Shown here piece after piece: positions 41,883 through 51,158 of a DNA stretch of 64,000 nucleotides. The DNA is from JBCBGF01 sp039193455. Lineage in GTDB: Bacteria > Pseudomonadota > Alphaproteobacteria > Rhodobacterales > Rhodobacteraceae. A program made the translations under genes and the position numbers. The notes under the pieces are model-generated. The model searched no databases. It had not been told where the DNA came from and saw only the letters and a list, made by a program, of their open reading frames with translations. The first letter of the stretch is position 1, and the number at the start of each line of letters is the position of its first letter. The stretch lies in contig JBCCWO010000005.1 in NCBI GenBank assembly GCA_039193455.1, positions 1 to 64,000 of the forward strand, written 5' to 3'.

Positions 41883-43828
41883 CCCAATCCCTGCCCAATC
41901 TTCGCAATCTGCCCATCGAGGCCCGCGTCGACCCGGCCCCGGAGGATGGCGACCTGCATGAGTTGTGGCTGGCCGTCCGGCGTCAGATCTGGATGGTCGG
42001 GATCTGCACCTGCCTGGGCCTTGTCGCGGGGGCGCTGCACTATGCCACCAGCCCCCGCGAGTTTGAGGCCGGGGCATCGGTGATGATTGAACAGCGCCTC
42101 AGTGATCTGGAGCAAGAGTTGTCGGCCTCGCTGCCGTTATCGCGCAATGACACGGCTTTTCAGAACGAGATCCAGATCCTGCAATCCCAGCACATCGCGA
42201 TTGAGGTGGTCCGCGCGCTGGACCTGCACCAGAACCGCGATTTCATGAGCCCGCCGCAATCCGCGCTGGGTCAGTTTCGCAGCGATGCCACGCGCTGGGT
42301 CAAGGGGCTGATCACGCCCGAGGTGCCAAGCAGCGGCGGGGGCAGCACGCTGAGCGATGCCCAGCGCGAAGAGCGCCGGATCGTCGATGCCGCAACCCGG
42401 TTGGCGATGCGCACCAAGTTCTCGCGCCAGGGGCGCAGTTCCACGGTGTGGATCAGCTTTACCTCGCATGTGCCATTGCTCGCCGCCGCGATCCCCAACG
42501 CCTATGCCGAGGCGTACCTGGCCGATGGCACGCGCGCCAATGTCGAAGCCTCTGACCGGATGACCACGTGGATGCGCGGCCGTATTGAAGAGCTGCGGGT
42601 GGCCGCGCTTGAGGCCGCGCGTGAAGCCGAGGAGTTTCGCGCCGAGACCGGAGCGATGGACCAGCAGGGCCTGCGCGAACGCGATCAGCGGGCCGAGGCG
42701 CTCAACGAGCTTTTCCTGACGGTTCAGTCGCGATATCAGCAGCTTGCACTGGAAAGTTCATTTCCTGTCACGACCGGACGTGTTCTGACACAGGCCGTTC
42801 CACCGCGCCGCCCCGCAGCGCCCAGCGCCGTTTTGTTGCTGGGGGCGGGTCTGGTCTTGGGGATGATCGTGGGGCTGGGGATCGCGGTTTTGCGAGAATA
42901 CCGAGAGACCGGGTTCCGCACCGGGCAGGATATCGAGCGCGTCGCGCGGCTCGCGTTTCTGGGGTACTTCCCCGCGCTGAAACCCCGCGCCCTGCGCCGC
43001 GCCCCGGCCCCGTCGCTGACACCTGCGCAGCCGATGAGCGAGCGCTTCGTGTCGTCCCGCAACGGCGCCGAGGATGGTGAACCCGGGTTGTCGAACCCCG
43101 AGGCACCGCAAGGTCCAAGCTCTCTGCCCGCTGAGCTGTGCGTGGCGGCCTTTGCCCCACGCTCAGCCGCCGACAAGGCGCTGCGCAACATCCTGGCAAC
43201 CCTCGATCTTGGCTTTGAGGAGACGACAGGCCGTGTGATCGCCATCGGGGCGGTGATGGAGGATGAAGGCGCGACCACGGTGGCCGCTAACCTCGCCAAT
43301 CTCGCCGCGCTGTCGGGGCGGCGTACGCTGCTGATCGATGGGGATTTCGAAGGGTCCGAGCTCTCACGGCGATTGGGGGTCACGCAGGGGGACGGCACGC
43401 TGGGCGTGCTGGATGGTTCGGTCGATCTGATCTCGGCGATTTGCCGGCTGCCCTATAGCGGGGTGGACCTGTTGCCCACGGGCGCAGGGGGCACGCATGA
43501 CGTGCGGACCGGGCCCTCGCATCTGGCCGGTCTTGCCGAGCTCGTCACGACCGCGCGCCAGAGCTATGACGATATCATCATCGACCTGCCCTCGCTGGGT
43601 CTGGGGCCCGAGGCAAAGGCGCTTGTACGCTCGATCGACCGGGTTGTGTTGGTCACGCGCTGGGGCAAGACCCCGCGCCGCAGCGTGCGCGCCTTCCTGG
43701 ATCATGAACGCGAGATCGCGCGGCGCACCGCCGGGGTCGTCCTCAATCGAGCAAATCTGCGACAATTGCCGCGCTACGGTGTCCAATTGTGGCGGTCGAG
43801 CCTGTTCCCAACCACAACATCTGGTTGA
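41879..43828 (+). CDS. Wzz/BY-kinase-like polysaccharide copolymerase with a degenerate P-loop
   Basis: The 649-residue protein joins an N-terminal Wzz domain with two membrane helices (about 34-52 and 310-331) and a periplasmic coiled coil (about 215-285), then a cytoplasmic CpsD/BY-kinase-like domain. Such copolymerases set chain length of exopolysaccharide. The Walker A segment AIGAVMEDEGATTVAANLAN has alanine (A465) where the essential lysine of GKS/T should stand, although Walker A'-like TLLIDGDFEGSELSRRLG and YDDIIIDLPSLG remain. ATP-dependent kinase activity is therefore doubtful. There is no clear C-terminal tyrosine cluster. ATGA overlap couples it to the preceding transferase. Confidence 0.85.
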   Translation: MTQSLPNLRNLPIEARVDPAPEDGDLHELWLAVRRQIWMVGICTCLGLVAGALHYATSPREFEAGASVMIEQRLSDLEQELSASLPLSRNDTAFQNEIQILQSQHIAIEVVRALDLHQNRDFMSPPQSALGQFRSDATRWVKGLITPEVPSSGGGSTLSDAQREERRIVDAATRLAMRTKFSRQGRSSTVWISFTSHVPLLAAAIPNAYAEAYLADGTRANVEASDRMTTWMRGRIEELRVAALEAAREAEEFRAETGAMDQQGLRERDQRAEALNELFLTVQSRYQQLALESSFPVTTGRVLTQAVPPRRPAAPSAVLLLGAGLVLGMIVGLGIAVLREYRETGFRTGQDIERVARLAFLGYFPALKPRALRRAPAPSLTPAQPMSERFVSSRNGAEDGEPGLSNPEAPQGPSSLPAELCVAAFAPRSAADKALRNILATLDLGFEETTGRVIAIGAVMEDEGATTVAANLANLAALSGRRTLLIDGDFEGSELSRRLGVTQGDGTLGVLDGSVDLISAICRLPYSGVDLLPTGAGGTHDVRTGPSHLAGLAELVTTARQSYDDIIIDLPSLGLGPEAKALVRSIDRVVLVTRWGKTPRRSVRAFLDHEREIARRTAGVVLNRANLRQLPRYGVQLWRSSLFPTTTSG

Positions 43829-43829
43829 T

Positions 43830-43914
43830 GCCCCTGCCGCCTCCATTGACGAAATCGCCTTAGTCCCGGCATATTGTAGCCAAAGCCCCCCGCTACACCG
43901 ACGTTGGCAGGGGC
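43830..43914 (+). promoter_or_regulatory. Nested inverted repeats upstream of a small membrane protein gene
   Basis: GCCCCTGCC (43830-43838) pairs perfectly with GGCAGGGGC (43906-43914), and inside it TGTAGC (43875-43880) pairs with GCTACA (43892-43897). The structure lies between two exopolysaccharide genes and ends 27 bases before the small gene. It could be a leader structure or a terminator-like element. Confidence 0.45.
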
Positions 43915-43940
43915 GTTATTGTGCGAATAGGCGGTTGGTT

Positions 43941-44174
43941 ATGCGATTGGCGGTGTTTTTTGTGATCAACCTTGCGGCGGCGGCGGCCTTTGGCTGGATG
44001 GCCTATGCGCAGGGCCACGGGGCCGGGGCAATCCTATTGCGGGTGATTGTCGTTCTGGGCGTCCTGCAACTGGCTTATGCAGCGTGGTTGGTCGCCGTTT
44101 CGGTGATGACCCGGGACAAGGCATCGGAAGACGGTGCCAAGGCCACCCAGCCGGTCGAAACCCAAGGCCCCTAA
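43941..44174 (+). CDS. Small membrane protein, possible exopolysaccharide production repressor (SyrA/ExoX-like)
   Basis: The 77-residue protein consists of two membrane helices (about 3-21, LAVFFVINLAAAAAFGWMAY, and 30-52, LLRVIVVLGVLQLAYAAWLV) and a charged tail TRDKASEDGAKATQPVETQ. This layout matches the SyrA/ExoX family of small inhibitors of exopolysaccharide synthesis as I remember it, and its place between the copolymerase and a glycosyltransferase supports that. Similarity is too low in information to be sure. Its end overlaps the end of the convergent glycosyltransferase gene by four bases. Confidence 0.6.
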   Translation: MRLAVFFVINLAAAAAFGWMAYAQGHGAGAILLRVIVVLGVLQLAYAAWLVAVSVMTRDKASEDGAKATQPVETQGP

Positions 44175-46336
44175 CGCCGACCCTGCAGTTCCAGAAATTC
44201 ACCGACGCTCGGCTCGGGGCGTCCGAGCAGGCGGATCGCAAGCCCGCGCAGGGCGAGCCGTGCCACTTCGGACGACGGCAGCGCGCGGCGGACGTTGAGC
44301 CGCATCAGCGATTTCACGAGCCCCCGCGCCCGCTGATCGCGCGGGTAAGAAAAGGCGCGGTCATCCAGAAATGCCGCGCGCATCTCGGGCGTAGCCTGCT
44401 GCCAGGCCTTGCGCTGTAGCTGGGCGATCGAGGCCTTGAGCGTCAGCTCACGCTTGAGCCACGTGCTGTCATTGCCCGCATGGCGCCCCGTGCCCGCGCC
44501 GTTTTCGGCCCAGACGGCGAGCGGCTCCATCGCGACAAAGATCGGCTCTTCAATGGCGAAGGTGCGGTAGTATTCCTGCAAGACGGCCGAGCACGTCACG
44601 TGGACCTGCAGGTCCGATACCGCGCGATGCGACCAGAAGAGCCCGCCATTCGAGATCCCGATATCGGCCAGGAGGGCAAGGCGGAAATGCTGCGCCTCGT
44701 AGACACGTTCGGTCAGCCGCCGGTCCAGCAGGCCACCGTCTGAGACACGGGCTGCCGCGGTTTCGGCGTTGAATTCGACGCGTTGGTTGCGAAACACGAT
44801 CTCGACATCGATGTCGGCCAGCGCGCGGATGTTTTCCGCCAGAAACCCCGGCAGAAAGTAGTTGTCGTCCTCCAGCGTGCAGAAATACGCCGCACCGTGG
44901 GGGTTCGAGCGGGAAAAGCAGCGGTCTATGTTGCCGGCGGCAAAGTGGCGGCGCGGGCCGTTGTGGTAACGGATGCGGGGATCGCCCAGAGCCGTGACAA
45001 CGGCCAGCGCAGAGCCCTTGGGGTCATCATCATAGACATCGCAGATCCAGTGTTCATGCGTTTGCGCCCGCAGCGATGCGAGGGCACGGTGCAGCGTTTC
45101 GGGGCGCTGATAGGTGGGCGTGCGGATGTGGACCAGCTCGGGCGTGATCGTCTCGGCCGGGATCGTGACGGGCCAGGACAGTGCCGCGATCTGCGCGCGC
45201 TGCGCTGGCGTCCAGCCGCCCGCCGGGGGCACAAGCTCGGCCTGCGTCCAGCCCGGCACAAAGCCCAGCGCATCAAGCCCCGCCGCGCCCACGATGCGCA
45301 GGCGCGCGGTGCCCTGACCCGTGCGCGCGACCAGACGCGCCGGACCGCCGGGCGCGTCGAGCGCGACATCGCCGGGGAGCGTCAGGCGCGGCGATGTTGG
45401 ACCATCGCTTTGCACCGGCAAGCGGCGCGCGAGCGTTTCGCCGGTGGCCTGAAGCAACGGCCCCAGAAGCCGCGGCTTTCGCAGAAGCGCGCCCAACGCC
45501 GAGGCGGTCCGGCGGGCCTTGAGATCGGCCACGAGCGTGGCAAAGGCGTGCTGGCGGTCTAGGCGGGCCTGCCACTGGGCCAGAAACGGCGCGAAGTCGG
45601 GCGGCAGATCGCGCCGGGCCGCAAGATCGGCGGCGGCCTGGCGCATACCGTCAATGTCACCCGGGCTGAGCCGGTGCGAAATCGAGGCGGTGTGGCGGCG
45701 ATAGAGGTAGTACGCTTGCGGTAGGACCTGCACCCGCGCGCCCGCCAGCGTCAGGCGCAGCAGCAGGTCGAGATCCTCGCCCACAGACATCTCTTCACGG
45801 TAGCGCAGGTCGCCCAGCGCGCTGCGGCGGATCAAGGGCTTCAGATAGCCCACAGGCACCGCCGGATCGCCAAGCTCGGCCGCCAACAACCCGGTGGCAT
45901 CCGGCGTCCAGGGGGCGCCCAAGTGCAGATCTTTCAGAAGCGTTTGCCCGTTCTCGGCCCCAAAGCGGATCAGATCATCGGCGATCACGTCAGCGCCCGA
46001 GTTTTCAGCCGCGCGCAAGAGTTCTGCCAGGCGGCGTGGGTGGATCAGATCGTCGGCGTCAACGATGGCCAGCCAGGCGCCCTGGGCCGCGGCCAGCGCG
46101 CGGTTGCGGGCGGCAGCCGGGCCTGTTGCCATGTCAGACCGCAGAACCCGCACGCGATCTTCGCGGCGCGCGAGTGCGCAGGCAATATCCGCGGTTTCGT
46201 CGGTGGATCCGTCGTCGGCGATGATCAGTTCGAGATCGCCATGGGTCTGCGCCAGAACCGTGGCCATCGCCTCGCCCACATAACGCCCGGCATTATGGGC
46301 GGCCATGATAACGGATATGGATGGCTGGTGCGGCAT
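44171..46336 (-). CDS. Tandem-domain family 2 glycosyltransferase
   Basis: The 721-residue protein contains two separate GT-A modules. The first (about 1-230) has ISVIMAAHNAGRYVGEAMAT, LIIADDGSTDETADIA and IVDADDLIHP (DADD at about 93-96). The second (about 400-620) has LVHIRTPTYQRPETLHRALA, VYDDDPKGSALAVV and FCTLEDDNYFLPGFLAENI (EDDN at about 489-492). A linker of 170 residues without clear domains separates them. Two catalytic modules suggest addition of two sugars, or one active and one regulatory module. The start at 46336 follows GGGGA. Confidence 0.82.
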   Translation of the reverse strand: MPHQPSISVIMAAHNAGRYVGEAMATVLAQTHGDLELIIADDGSTDETADIACALARREDRVRVLRSDMATGPAAARNRALAAAQGAWLAIVDADDLIHPRRLAELLRAAENSGADVIADDLIRFGAENGQTLLKDLHLGAPWTPDATGLLAAELGDPAVPVGYLKPLIRRSALGDLRYREEMSVGEDLDLLLRLTLAGARVQVLPQAYYLYRRHTASISHRLSPGDIDGMRQAAADLAARRDLPPDFAPFLAQWQARLDRQHAFATLVADLKARRTASALGALLRKPRLLGPLLQATGETLARRLPVQSDGPTSPRLTLPGDVALDAPGGPARLVARTGQGTARLRIVGAAGLDALGFVPGWTQAELVPPAGGWTPAQRAQIAALSWPVTIPAETITPELVHIRTPTYQRPETLHRALASLRAQTHEHWICDVYDDDPKGSALAVVTALGDPRIRYHNGPRRHFAAGNIDRCFSRSNPHGAAYFCTLEDDNYFLPGFLAENIRALADIDVEIVFRNQRVEFNAETAAARVSDGGLLDRRLTERVYEAQHFRLALLADIGISNGGLFWSHRAVSDLQVHVTCSAVLQEYYRTFAIEEPIFVAMEPLAVWAENGAGTGRHAGNDSTWLKRELTLKASIAQLQRKAWQQATPEMRAAFLDDRAFSYPRDQRARGLVKSLMRLNVRRALPSSEVARLALRGLAIRLLGRPEPSVGEFLELQGRR

Positions 46337-46637
46337 CGGCGGCGATCCCCAAGCAGGATGATCGCATCCCGCAGCGTTCAAAAACGCCCGCCACCTGCGC
46401 GATAATACGCCTATGCGTGCGGGTTAACCAAGCAGTTTTGTTGCTAAATCGGCGTCAGCAGGAATTTGCCGATCTGGGGACGTTTCGTGCAATGCCAAAG
46501 AGTTGCCGCATTTCCGGCGCTGGATGGCGGGGCGACGATAGCCCCGGGCCCGCGATGCTGATCGACACTCTGACCCCCAAGTTACCCACCCCCTCCGCGA
46601 TCGGCACAGACGCGGGCCCGGCGGCGCCCAGACCCAG
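46337..46637. other. Divergent intergenic region in the exopolysaccharide locus
   Basis: About 300 bases lie between the divergent glycosyltransferase and polymerase genes. No gene is supported. It should hold both promoters, but no clear consensus or operator was found. Confidence 0.5.
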
Positions 46638-47846
46638 ATGGCGATAACCGCGCAGGGGTTTGGCCGCTTTGGCGGCCGGATCTCGGATGTGGAGGCGCCG
46701 CTCGCGGCGCTGTCGCTGACCGCGCTGGTCCTCATTCCGGTCTTCCATACGCTTGCTGCGCTGGCGTTTCTGGCGTTTGGCATGCTCTTGGTCGTGGCCC
46801 GCCCCACCCCGATGCTGGGGGTTTTGTGGCGGCACCGGCTGATCTTCGTTTTGCCGGTGTTCTGCACCGTGTCGATGCTCTGGTCCGAGGTGCCGGGCGC
46901 CTCGTTGCGCGCCGGGGTGCAGCTGACAGCCACCTGCGTGATCGCGGTGCTTATGGCGGCGCGCCTGCCGCAGCGGTGGTTTTTTGTCACCGTGTTTGCC
47001 GCGTTGATGCTGACCGTGCTGCTCAGCCTCGCCCTTGGTAGCTACCGCGCGGATACCGGGGCGTTGGTGGGGCTTTATGGCAGCAAGAACGCCATGGCCT
47101 GGGCGGCGGCGCTGACCACGTTGATCGCGGTCGGGCTGGCCGCAGCTCCCGGTTTGCGGGGGGGGATCCGCCTGGCGGCACTGGTTTCGGCGCCCCTGGC
47201 GTTGCTCGCAACGCTTTTCGCGCAATCGGTCAGCGCGTTGGGATACCTCCCGATCGGACTGACCGCCTTTGCCGCCATCCTGCTGATGCGGCCCTTCAGG
47301 GCAAGCGTCCGCATCGTTGCGGCGGTGTTTCTGACCCTTGGCTTCGCCTATGTCCTTCTGGTCGCTGCAATCTATGCCGAGGCTTTGTCAGACGCCTTCT
47401 TTGACGCCACGGGCAAGGATGTCACGCTGACCGGGCGGACGGACCTATGGCTGATCGCGCTGTCCTATATTTCCGAGCGCCCGGTGCTGGGCCTGGGCTA
47501 TCAGGCGTTCTGGGTTCACGGGAACCCGACCGCAGAGGCGATCTGGCGCGCCTTTGGCATTGCGAGCCGCAGCGGGTTCAACTTTCACAACACCTACCTG
47601 TCGAATGCGGTGGAGATCGGCGTCTTGGGCGTTCTGCTCCAGACGCTCTTGATGGGTACGGCGCTGATCCTGACGGCGCGTCGGGCGTTGGCCACGGGCG
47701 ACCGGGTGGATGCGCTGAGCTTTGCCACCATTGCGATGCTGATCGCGATCACGCCGATGGAAGTACCGGTCTTCACCCAGTTCAACCTGCAATCGGCGTT
47801 GGTCGTGGTGGCCATCGTCTATGCCACGCGCGGGGCGCGGCCATGA
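46638..47846 (+). CDS. Wzy/ExoQ-like polysaccharide polymerase (O-antigen ligase family)
   Basis: The 402-residue membrane protein has about 11 helices and a large periplasmic loop with the Wzy_C-type sequence LTGRTDLWLIALSYISERPV, followed by GLGYQAFWVHG and FNFHNTYLSNAVEIGVLG, where the histidine is typical of the family. These proteins polymerise repeat units or ligate polymers at the outer face of the inner membrane. Surrounding ExoY-, ExoA- and Wzz-like genes suggest the ExoQ role. The ribosome binding site is weak. It is convergent with the next glycosyltransferase. Confidence 0.85.
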   Translation: MAITAQGFGRFGGRISDVEAPLAALSLTALVLIPVFHTLAALAFLAFGMLLVVARPTPMLGVLWRHRLIFVLPVFCTVSMLWSEVPGASLRAGVQLTATCVIAVLMAARLPQRWFFVTVFAALMLTVLLSLALGSYRADTGALVGLYGSKNAMAWAAALTTLIAVGLAAAPGLRGGIRLAALVSAPLALLATLFAQSVSALGYLPIGLTAFAAILLMRPFRASVRIVAAVFLTLGFAYVLLVAAIYAEALSDAFFDATGKDVTLTGRTDLWLIALSYISERPVLGLGYQAFWVHGNPTAEAIWRAFGIASRSGFNFHNTYLSNAVEIGVLGVLLQTLLMGTALILTARRALATGDRVDALSFATIAMLIAITPMEVPVFTQFNLQSALVVVAIVYATRGARP

Positions 47847-47854
47847 CCGGGTGG

Positions 47855-48823
47855 TCAGCTGAGAAGAACGCGTCCCACGGGCGTTGCCCGGCTGCTGCCG
47901 CGCAGCGCGTTCACCTTGTCGCGCAGGACGCCCATCGCAATCGGAAGCGCGTTTGTCGGGGGGGCCAAGGCAAAGCGCAGCGCGCTGCCGATCCCCGCCT
48001 CGGCCTTGCGGTCCAGAAAGCCCCGCAGGATGTAGCGGTCGCGGATCTGGCGGCGATGGGCGCGGATCGCGGCCCGGTCGGACGCGCTTTGATAGGCGGC
48101 AACAAGGTGCCCCTCGGTCGCGGCGAGAAGGGCCCCCAGATCATCGGTGCTGTGCGCCCCGCTGAGCGAGGCTGCGCGCACCCGCGCGGCATAGCCCAAC
48201 CGGCGCGACAGCTGGAAGCGCGCCCCTTTCAGAAGCGCACGGACATAGAGGTCATAGTCTTCGCCCAGGCGCATCATCGGGTCGTAGGAGAGATTGTGCT
48301 GCTCCAAGAAAGCACGGCGCATGAGGGGCTTGAGAAAGCCAAGCTCGCCGCGATGGACGGAGCCGCGCGTGACGTTGCCCAGCACGAAGTCCTGCACGGT
48401 CAGCGTGGCAACCTCGGCCTTGGCGGTGGCGGGATCCGGCGGGTGGTTGCCAAGGTCATCCTCGGGCACGAAGACGACGTTATCGGCAATAAAGTCCCAA
48501 CCGGGGACGGACAGCAGATGCGTGAACCGGCCCGGCAGAAGATAGTCGTCGGCGTCAAGCACCGCGATATAGGGCGAGGACGCCGCCGCGATGGCGCGGT
48601 TGCGGGCTGCCGCCGGGCCGACGTTGTAAGGCTCACGCAGGACGAGCAGGCGCGGATCGCCCTTGGCCGCCGCGATCGCCGCGCGGCCCGTGTTGTCGTT
48701 CGAGGCATCATCGACCACGATCACCTCGCCCACCTCGTTTTGCGCAAGCGCAGAGGCGACGGCGCAGCCGATTGTGGCGTGTGCATTATGTGCGGCAATG
48801 ATGACGCAGATGGGTGCATTCAT
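47855..48823 (-). CDS. Family 2 glycosyltransferase
   Basis: The 322-residue GT-A protein starts ICVIIAAHNAHATIGCAVAS, has VIVVDDASNDNTGRAAIAAA and YIAVLDADDYLLPGRFTHLL, with the DADD metal site, and the FLKPLMRRAFLEQHNLSYDP acceptor loop followed by RLGEDYDLYVRALLKGA. It resembles the first module of the tandem-domain enzyme at 44171-46336. GGAG precedes its ATG. The sugar is unknown. It is divergent from the following family 4 enzyme. Confidence 0.85.
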   Translation of the reverse strand: MNAPICVIIAAHNAHATIGCAVASALAQNEVGEVIVVDDASNDNTGRAAIAAAKGDPRLLVLREPYNVGPAAARNRAIAAASSPYIAVLDADDYLLPGRFTHLLSVPGWDFIADNVVFVPEDDLGNHPPDPATAKAEVATLTVQDFVLGNVTRGSVHRGELGFLKPLMRRAFLEQHNLSYDPMMRLGEDYDLYVRALLKGARFQLSRRLGYAARVRAASLSGAHSTDDLGALLAATEGHLVAAYQSASDRAAIRAHRRQIRDRYILRGFLDRKAEAGIGSALRFALAPPTNALPIAMGVLRDKVNALRGSSRATPVGRVLLS

Positions 48824-48984
48824 GTGCTTGTCACTCCGACAAAGCGCACCCCCGACCCGTCGCGAATGTCGGCGCTGGTGCGCCCTGCGTCAACGGGGCG
48901 ATGTCAAGAATACGACGAAAATTGGGCGCTCTCCAACCGAGGGTGGATGGTTTCCGGGCCGTCGACAATCCTAGGAAACGGCCC

Positions 48985-50064
48985 ATGGCACTGAATGTTG
49001 TCTTCGCAGGCGGCAATGGCTATCCGCCCGAGGATCATGGCGGCGTGCAAAGCAGCACCCATGACCTCGCAACCCGCCTGCTTTCGCGCGGGGATCGGCC
49101 CGCGGTGCTGGCCCCCCTGTATGGCGACGGGTGGTTCGGCCTGACCGCCCGGGCGCGTCTGAAACTGCGGGGCGCGGGCATGGTCCGTGATCTGCACCAC
49201 GGCTATCCGGTGTATCGCGCCTGGGCGCCGGAGACCGCCGTGCCCGCCTGCGTGCGCCAGACAGCGGCGGATGTGGCCGTTGTGCAGTGCCACGGCACCG
49301 TGCCCATCGCGACGGCGTTTCGCGCGGCCGGGGTGCCGGTGGTGATCTACTTGCGCAACGTCGAGTTTGACGAGCTGGGGGGCGACCTGACACCGCTTGG
49401 CGATGCGCAGTTCATCGCAAACTCGCGCTTCACCGCCCGGCAATACCACGCCCGCTACGGGATTGAGGCCACGGTGATACCGCCGACCATCGATGCATCG
49501 CTTTACGCAACGCCGGTTGACGGCGATCGGGTGACCTTGATCAATCCGGTTGCGGAAAAGGGGGTCGCCCGGGCGATTGAGATTGCTGCGGCGTGTCCGG
49601 AAATCCCGTTTCTTTTCGTCGAAAGCTGGGTTCTGGACGACCCTGCCCTGCACCGATTGGAACAGGCAATTGCGCCCTACCCCAATATCCGCTTTCAACG
49701 CCGCAGCAGCGACATGCGGGCCGTTTACCGCCAAAGCCGTATCGTGCTGGCGCCCAGCAAGTGGGACGAGGCCTGGGGCCGCGTCGCCTCGGAAGCGCAG
49801 TGCAGCGGTATTCCGGTGATCGGGTCGACACGGGGCGGCCTGCCCGAGGCGATTGGTCCAGGGGGCCTGACCTTGGAGTATGAGGCGCCGCTGGACGACT
49901 GGGTCGCGGCCCTGCGCCGGCTTTGGTCAGATGCGGAGCACTACAGCGCCCTCTCAGAAGCGGCGCGAGCCCATGCCGCGCGGCTAGAGATCGATCCGGC
50001 GCAGCAGTTTGAGCTGTTTCATCAGATCTTGCGAACGGCGCAGGCGCGGCCCGTGGCGGCCTGA
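48985..50064 (+). CDS. Family 4 glycosyltransferase (GT-B fold)
   Basis: The 359-residue protein starts MALNVVFAGGNGYPPEDHGG, the N-terminal acceptor loop of GT-B enzymes, and has IANSRFTARQYHARYGIEAT and, in the nucleotide-binding half, RIVLAPSKWDEAWGRVASEA with QCSGIPVIGSTRGGLPEAIG, the E-x7-E type motif of family 4. It transfers a hexose or similar sugar onto the lipid-linked repeat unit. The ATG at 48985 (after AGGAAA) begins the conserved part; frames extending further upstream would overlap the divergent gene. Confidence 0.87.
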   Translation: MALNVVFAGGNGYPPEDHGGVQSSTHDLATRLLSRGDRPAVLAPLYGDGWFGLTARARLKLRGAGMVRDLHHGYPVYRAWAPETAVPACVRQTAADVAVVQCHGTVPIATAFRAAGVPVVIYLRNVEFDELGGDLTPLGDAQFIANSRFTARQYHARYGIEATVIPPTIDASLYATPVDGDRVTLINPVAEKGVARAIEIAAACPEIPFLFVESWVLDDPALHRLEQAIAPYPNIRFQRRSSDMRAVYRQSRIVLAPSKWDEAWGRVASEAQCSGIPVIGSTRGGLPEAIGPGGLTLEYEAPLDDWVAALRRLWSDAEHYSALSEAARAHAARLEIDPAQQFELFHQILRTAQARPVAA

Positions 50065-50132
50065 GGCCCAAGGCGCATTGCGTTCAAACGGGACGGCCAC
50101 ACGCCGCCATAGGTCATTATTTTCAAAGCGCT

Positions 50133-50849
50133 CTAATAGGACCCACGCGCACCCAAGACTGCGGGGATCGTCCGCAAGAGAATCAGCACATCGCCCACAA
50201 GGCTCCACCGCGCGACGTAGCGCACGTCGAAGTCGACACGCTCGGCATAGCCCGTATCGCTACGCCCGCTGACCTGCCACAGCCCCGTGATCCCCGGACG
50301 CGCGACCAGATAGTGCTCTGCGGCAGCGCCGTAGCGCGACAGCTCGGCCTCGACCACGGGGCGCGGGCCCACAAGGCTCATATCGCCGCGCAGCACGTTC
50401 AGAAGTTGGGGCAGCTCATCCACGCTGTATTCGCGCAAAACGCGCCCCAGCGGGGTGACGCGAGGATCATTGCGCAGTTTGCGCTTTTCCTGCCATTCGG
50501 CATGCGCTTCGGGAAAGCGGGCCAGATGCGCGGCCAGGATCCGGTCGCCTTCGACATGCATGGTCCGAAACTTGAGACAGTGGAACTTGCGCCCGCCCAG
50601 ACCGACGCGTTCATGCCCGTAGAGCGCCGGGCCAGCCCCCGACAGCCGGATGGCGCCAGCAACGAAGAGAAACAGGGGTGACAGAACAATCAAAACGCAC
50701 CCGGCGAGCAGGATATCGAGCGTGCGTTTGGCCACGCCCCCCACCGCCGTAACAGAACCACCGTCACCTGTACTGAGGTCATGCTGCCAGACCGATACCG
50801 AGCCACCATGCTCGGGACCGACCGTGCCGCTTTGGTTCATGATTGCCAT
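50133..50849 (-). CDS. Undecaprenyl-phosphate sugar-1-phosphate transferase (ExoY-like)
   Basis: The 238-residue protein is a bacterial sugar transferase that starts each repeat unit by moving a hexose-1-phosphate to undecaprenyl phosphate. It has one N-terminal membrane helix (about 42-65, ILLAGCVLIVLSPLFLFVAG), then HCLKFRTMHVEGDRILAAHL, the active-site DELPQLLNVLRGDMSLVGPR and RPGITGLWQVSGRSDTGYAE. It lacks the extra N-terminal helices of WbaP-type enzymes, matching ExoY. The ATG at 50849 has AGGGGA seven bases upstream. Confidence 0.9.
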   Translation of the reverse strand: MAIMNQSGTVGPEHGGSVSVWQHDLSTGDGGSVTAVGGVAKRTLDILLAGCVLIVLSPLFLFVAGAIRLSGAGPALYGHERVGLGGRKFHCLKFRTMHVEGDRILAAHLARFPEAHAEWQEKRKLRNDPRVTPLGRVLREYSVDELPQLLNVLRGDMSLVGPRPVVEAELSRYGAAAEHYLVARPGITGLWQVSGRSDTGYAERVDFDVRYVARWSLVGDVLILLRTIPAVLGARGSY

Positions 50850-51158
50850 GAGCCCATCCCCTAAATGGGCCCCCACCGTTGCCGCAAAACTGCCAAACTT
50901 GCCTTTGCATGTGCAGCGAAATCTCAGGCGTTTTGGGCACCCGGCGGCAATCCGCCGATCCTGGCCGCCCTCAAGAGGCACGGTTACAGGTTTGTGACAG
51001 ACCGGTTTCCCGCTCTGGCCGCGACATATCGGGGGGAATGCGGGCGCAGCACTACTTGTGGTAGAATCGCGCTCAAGACGTGGTAGGCGCTGGCATTTTC
51101 GCGCGCATCTCGATGCTGCGCCGCCAATTCGACCAGCATGGTCAATTTTTGAACTTTT
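50850..51158. other. Intergenic region upstream of the ExoY-like gene
   Basis: This 309-base stretch contains no supported gene. A small dyad GACCA-GCA-TGGTC (51131-51143) is flanked by AATT on both sides and followed by an A/T-rich run (51144-51170), close to the stop of the upstream glycosyltransferase. It should hold the exoY promoter, but no clear -35/-10 pair was identified. Confidence 0.5.

Noticed and set aside
50849..50981. Longer start for the ExoY-like gene (ATG at 50981)
   Set aside because: The extra 44 residues are arginine/cysteine rich and unconserved, while the ATG at 50849 has a good ribosome binding site.
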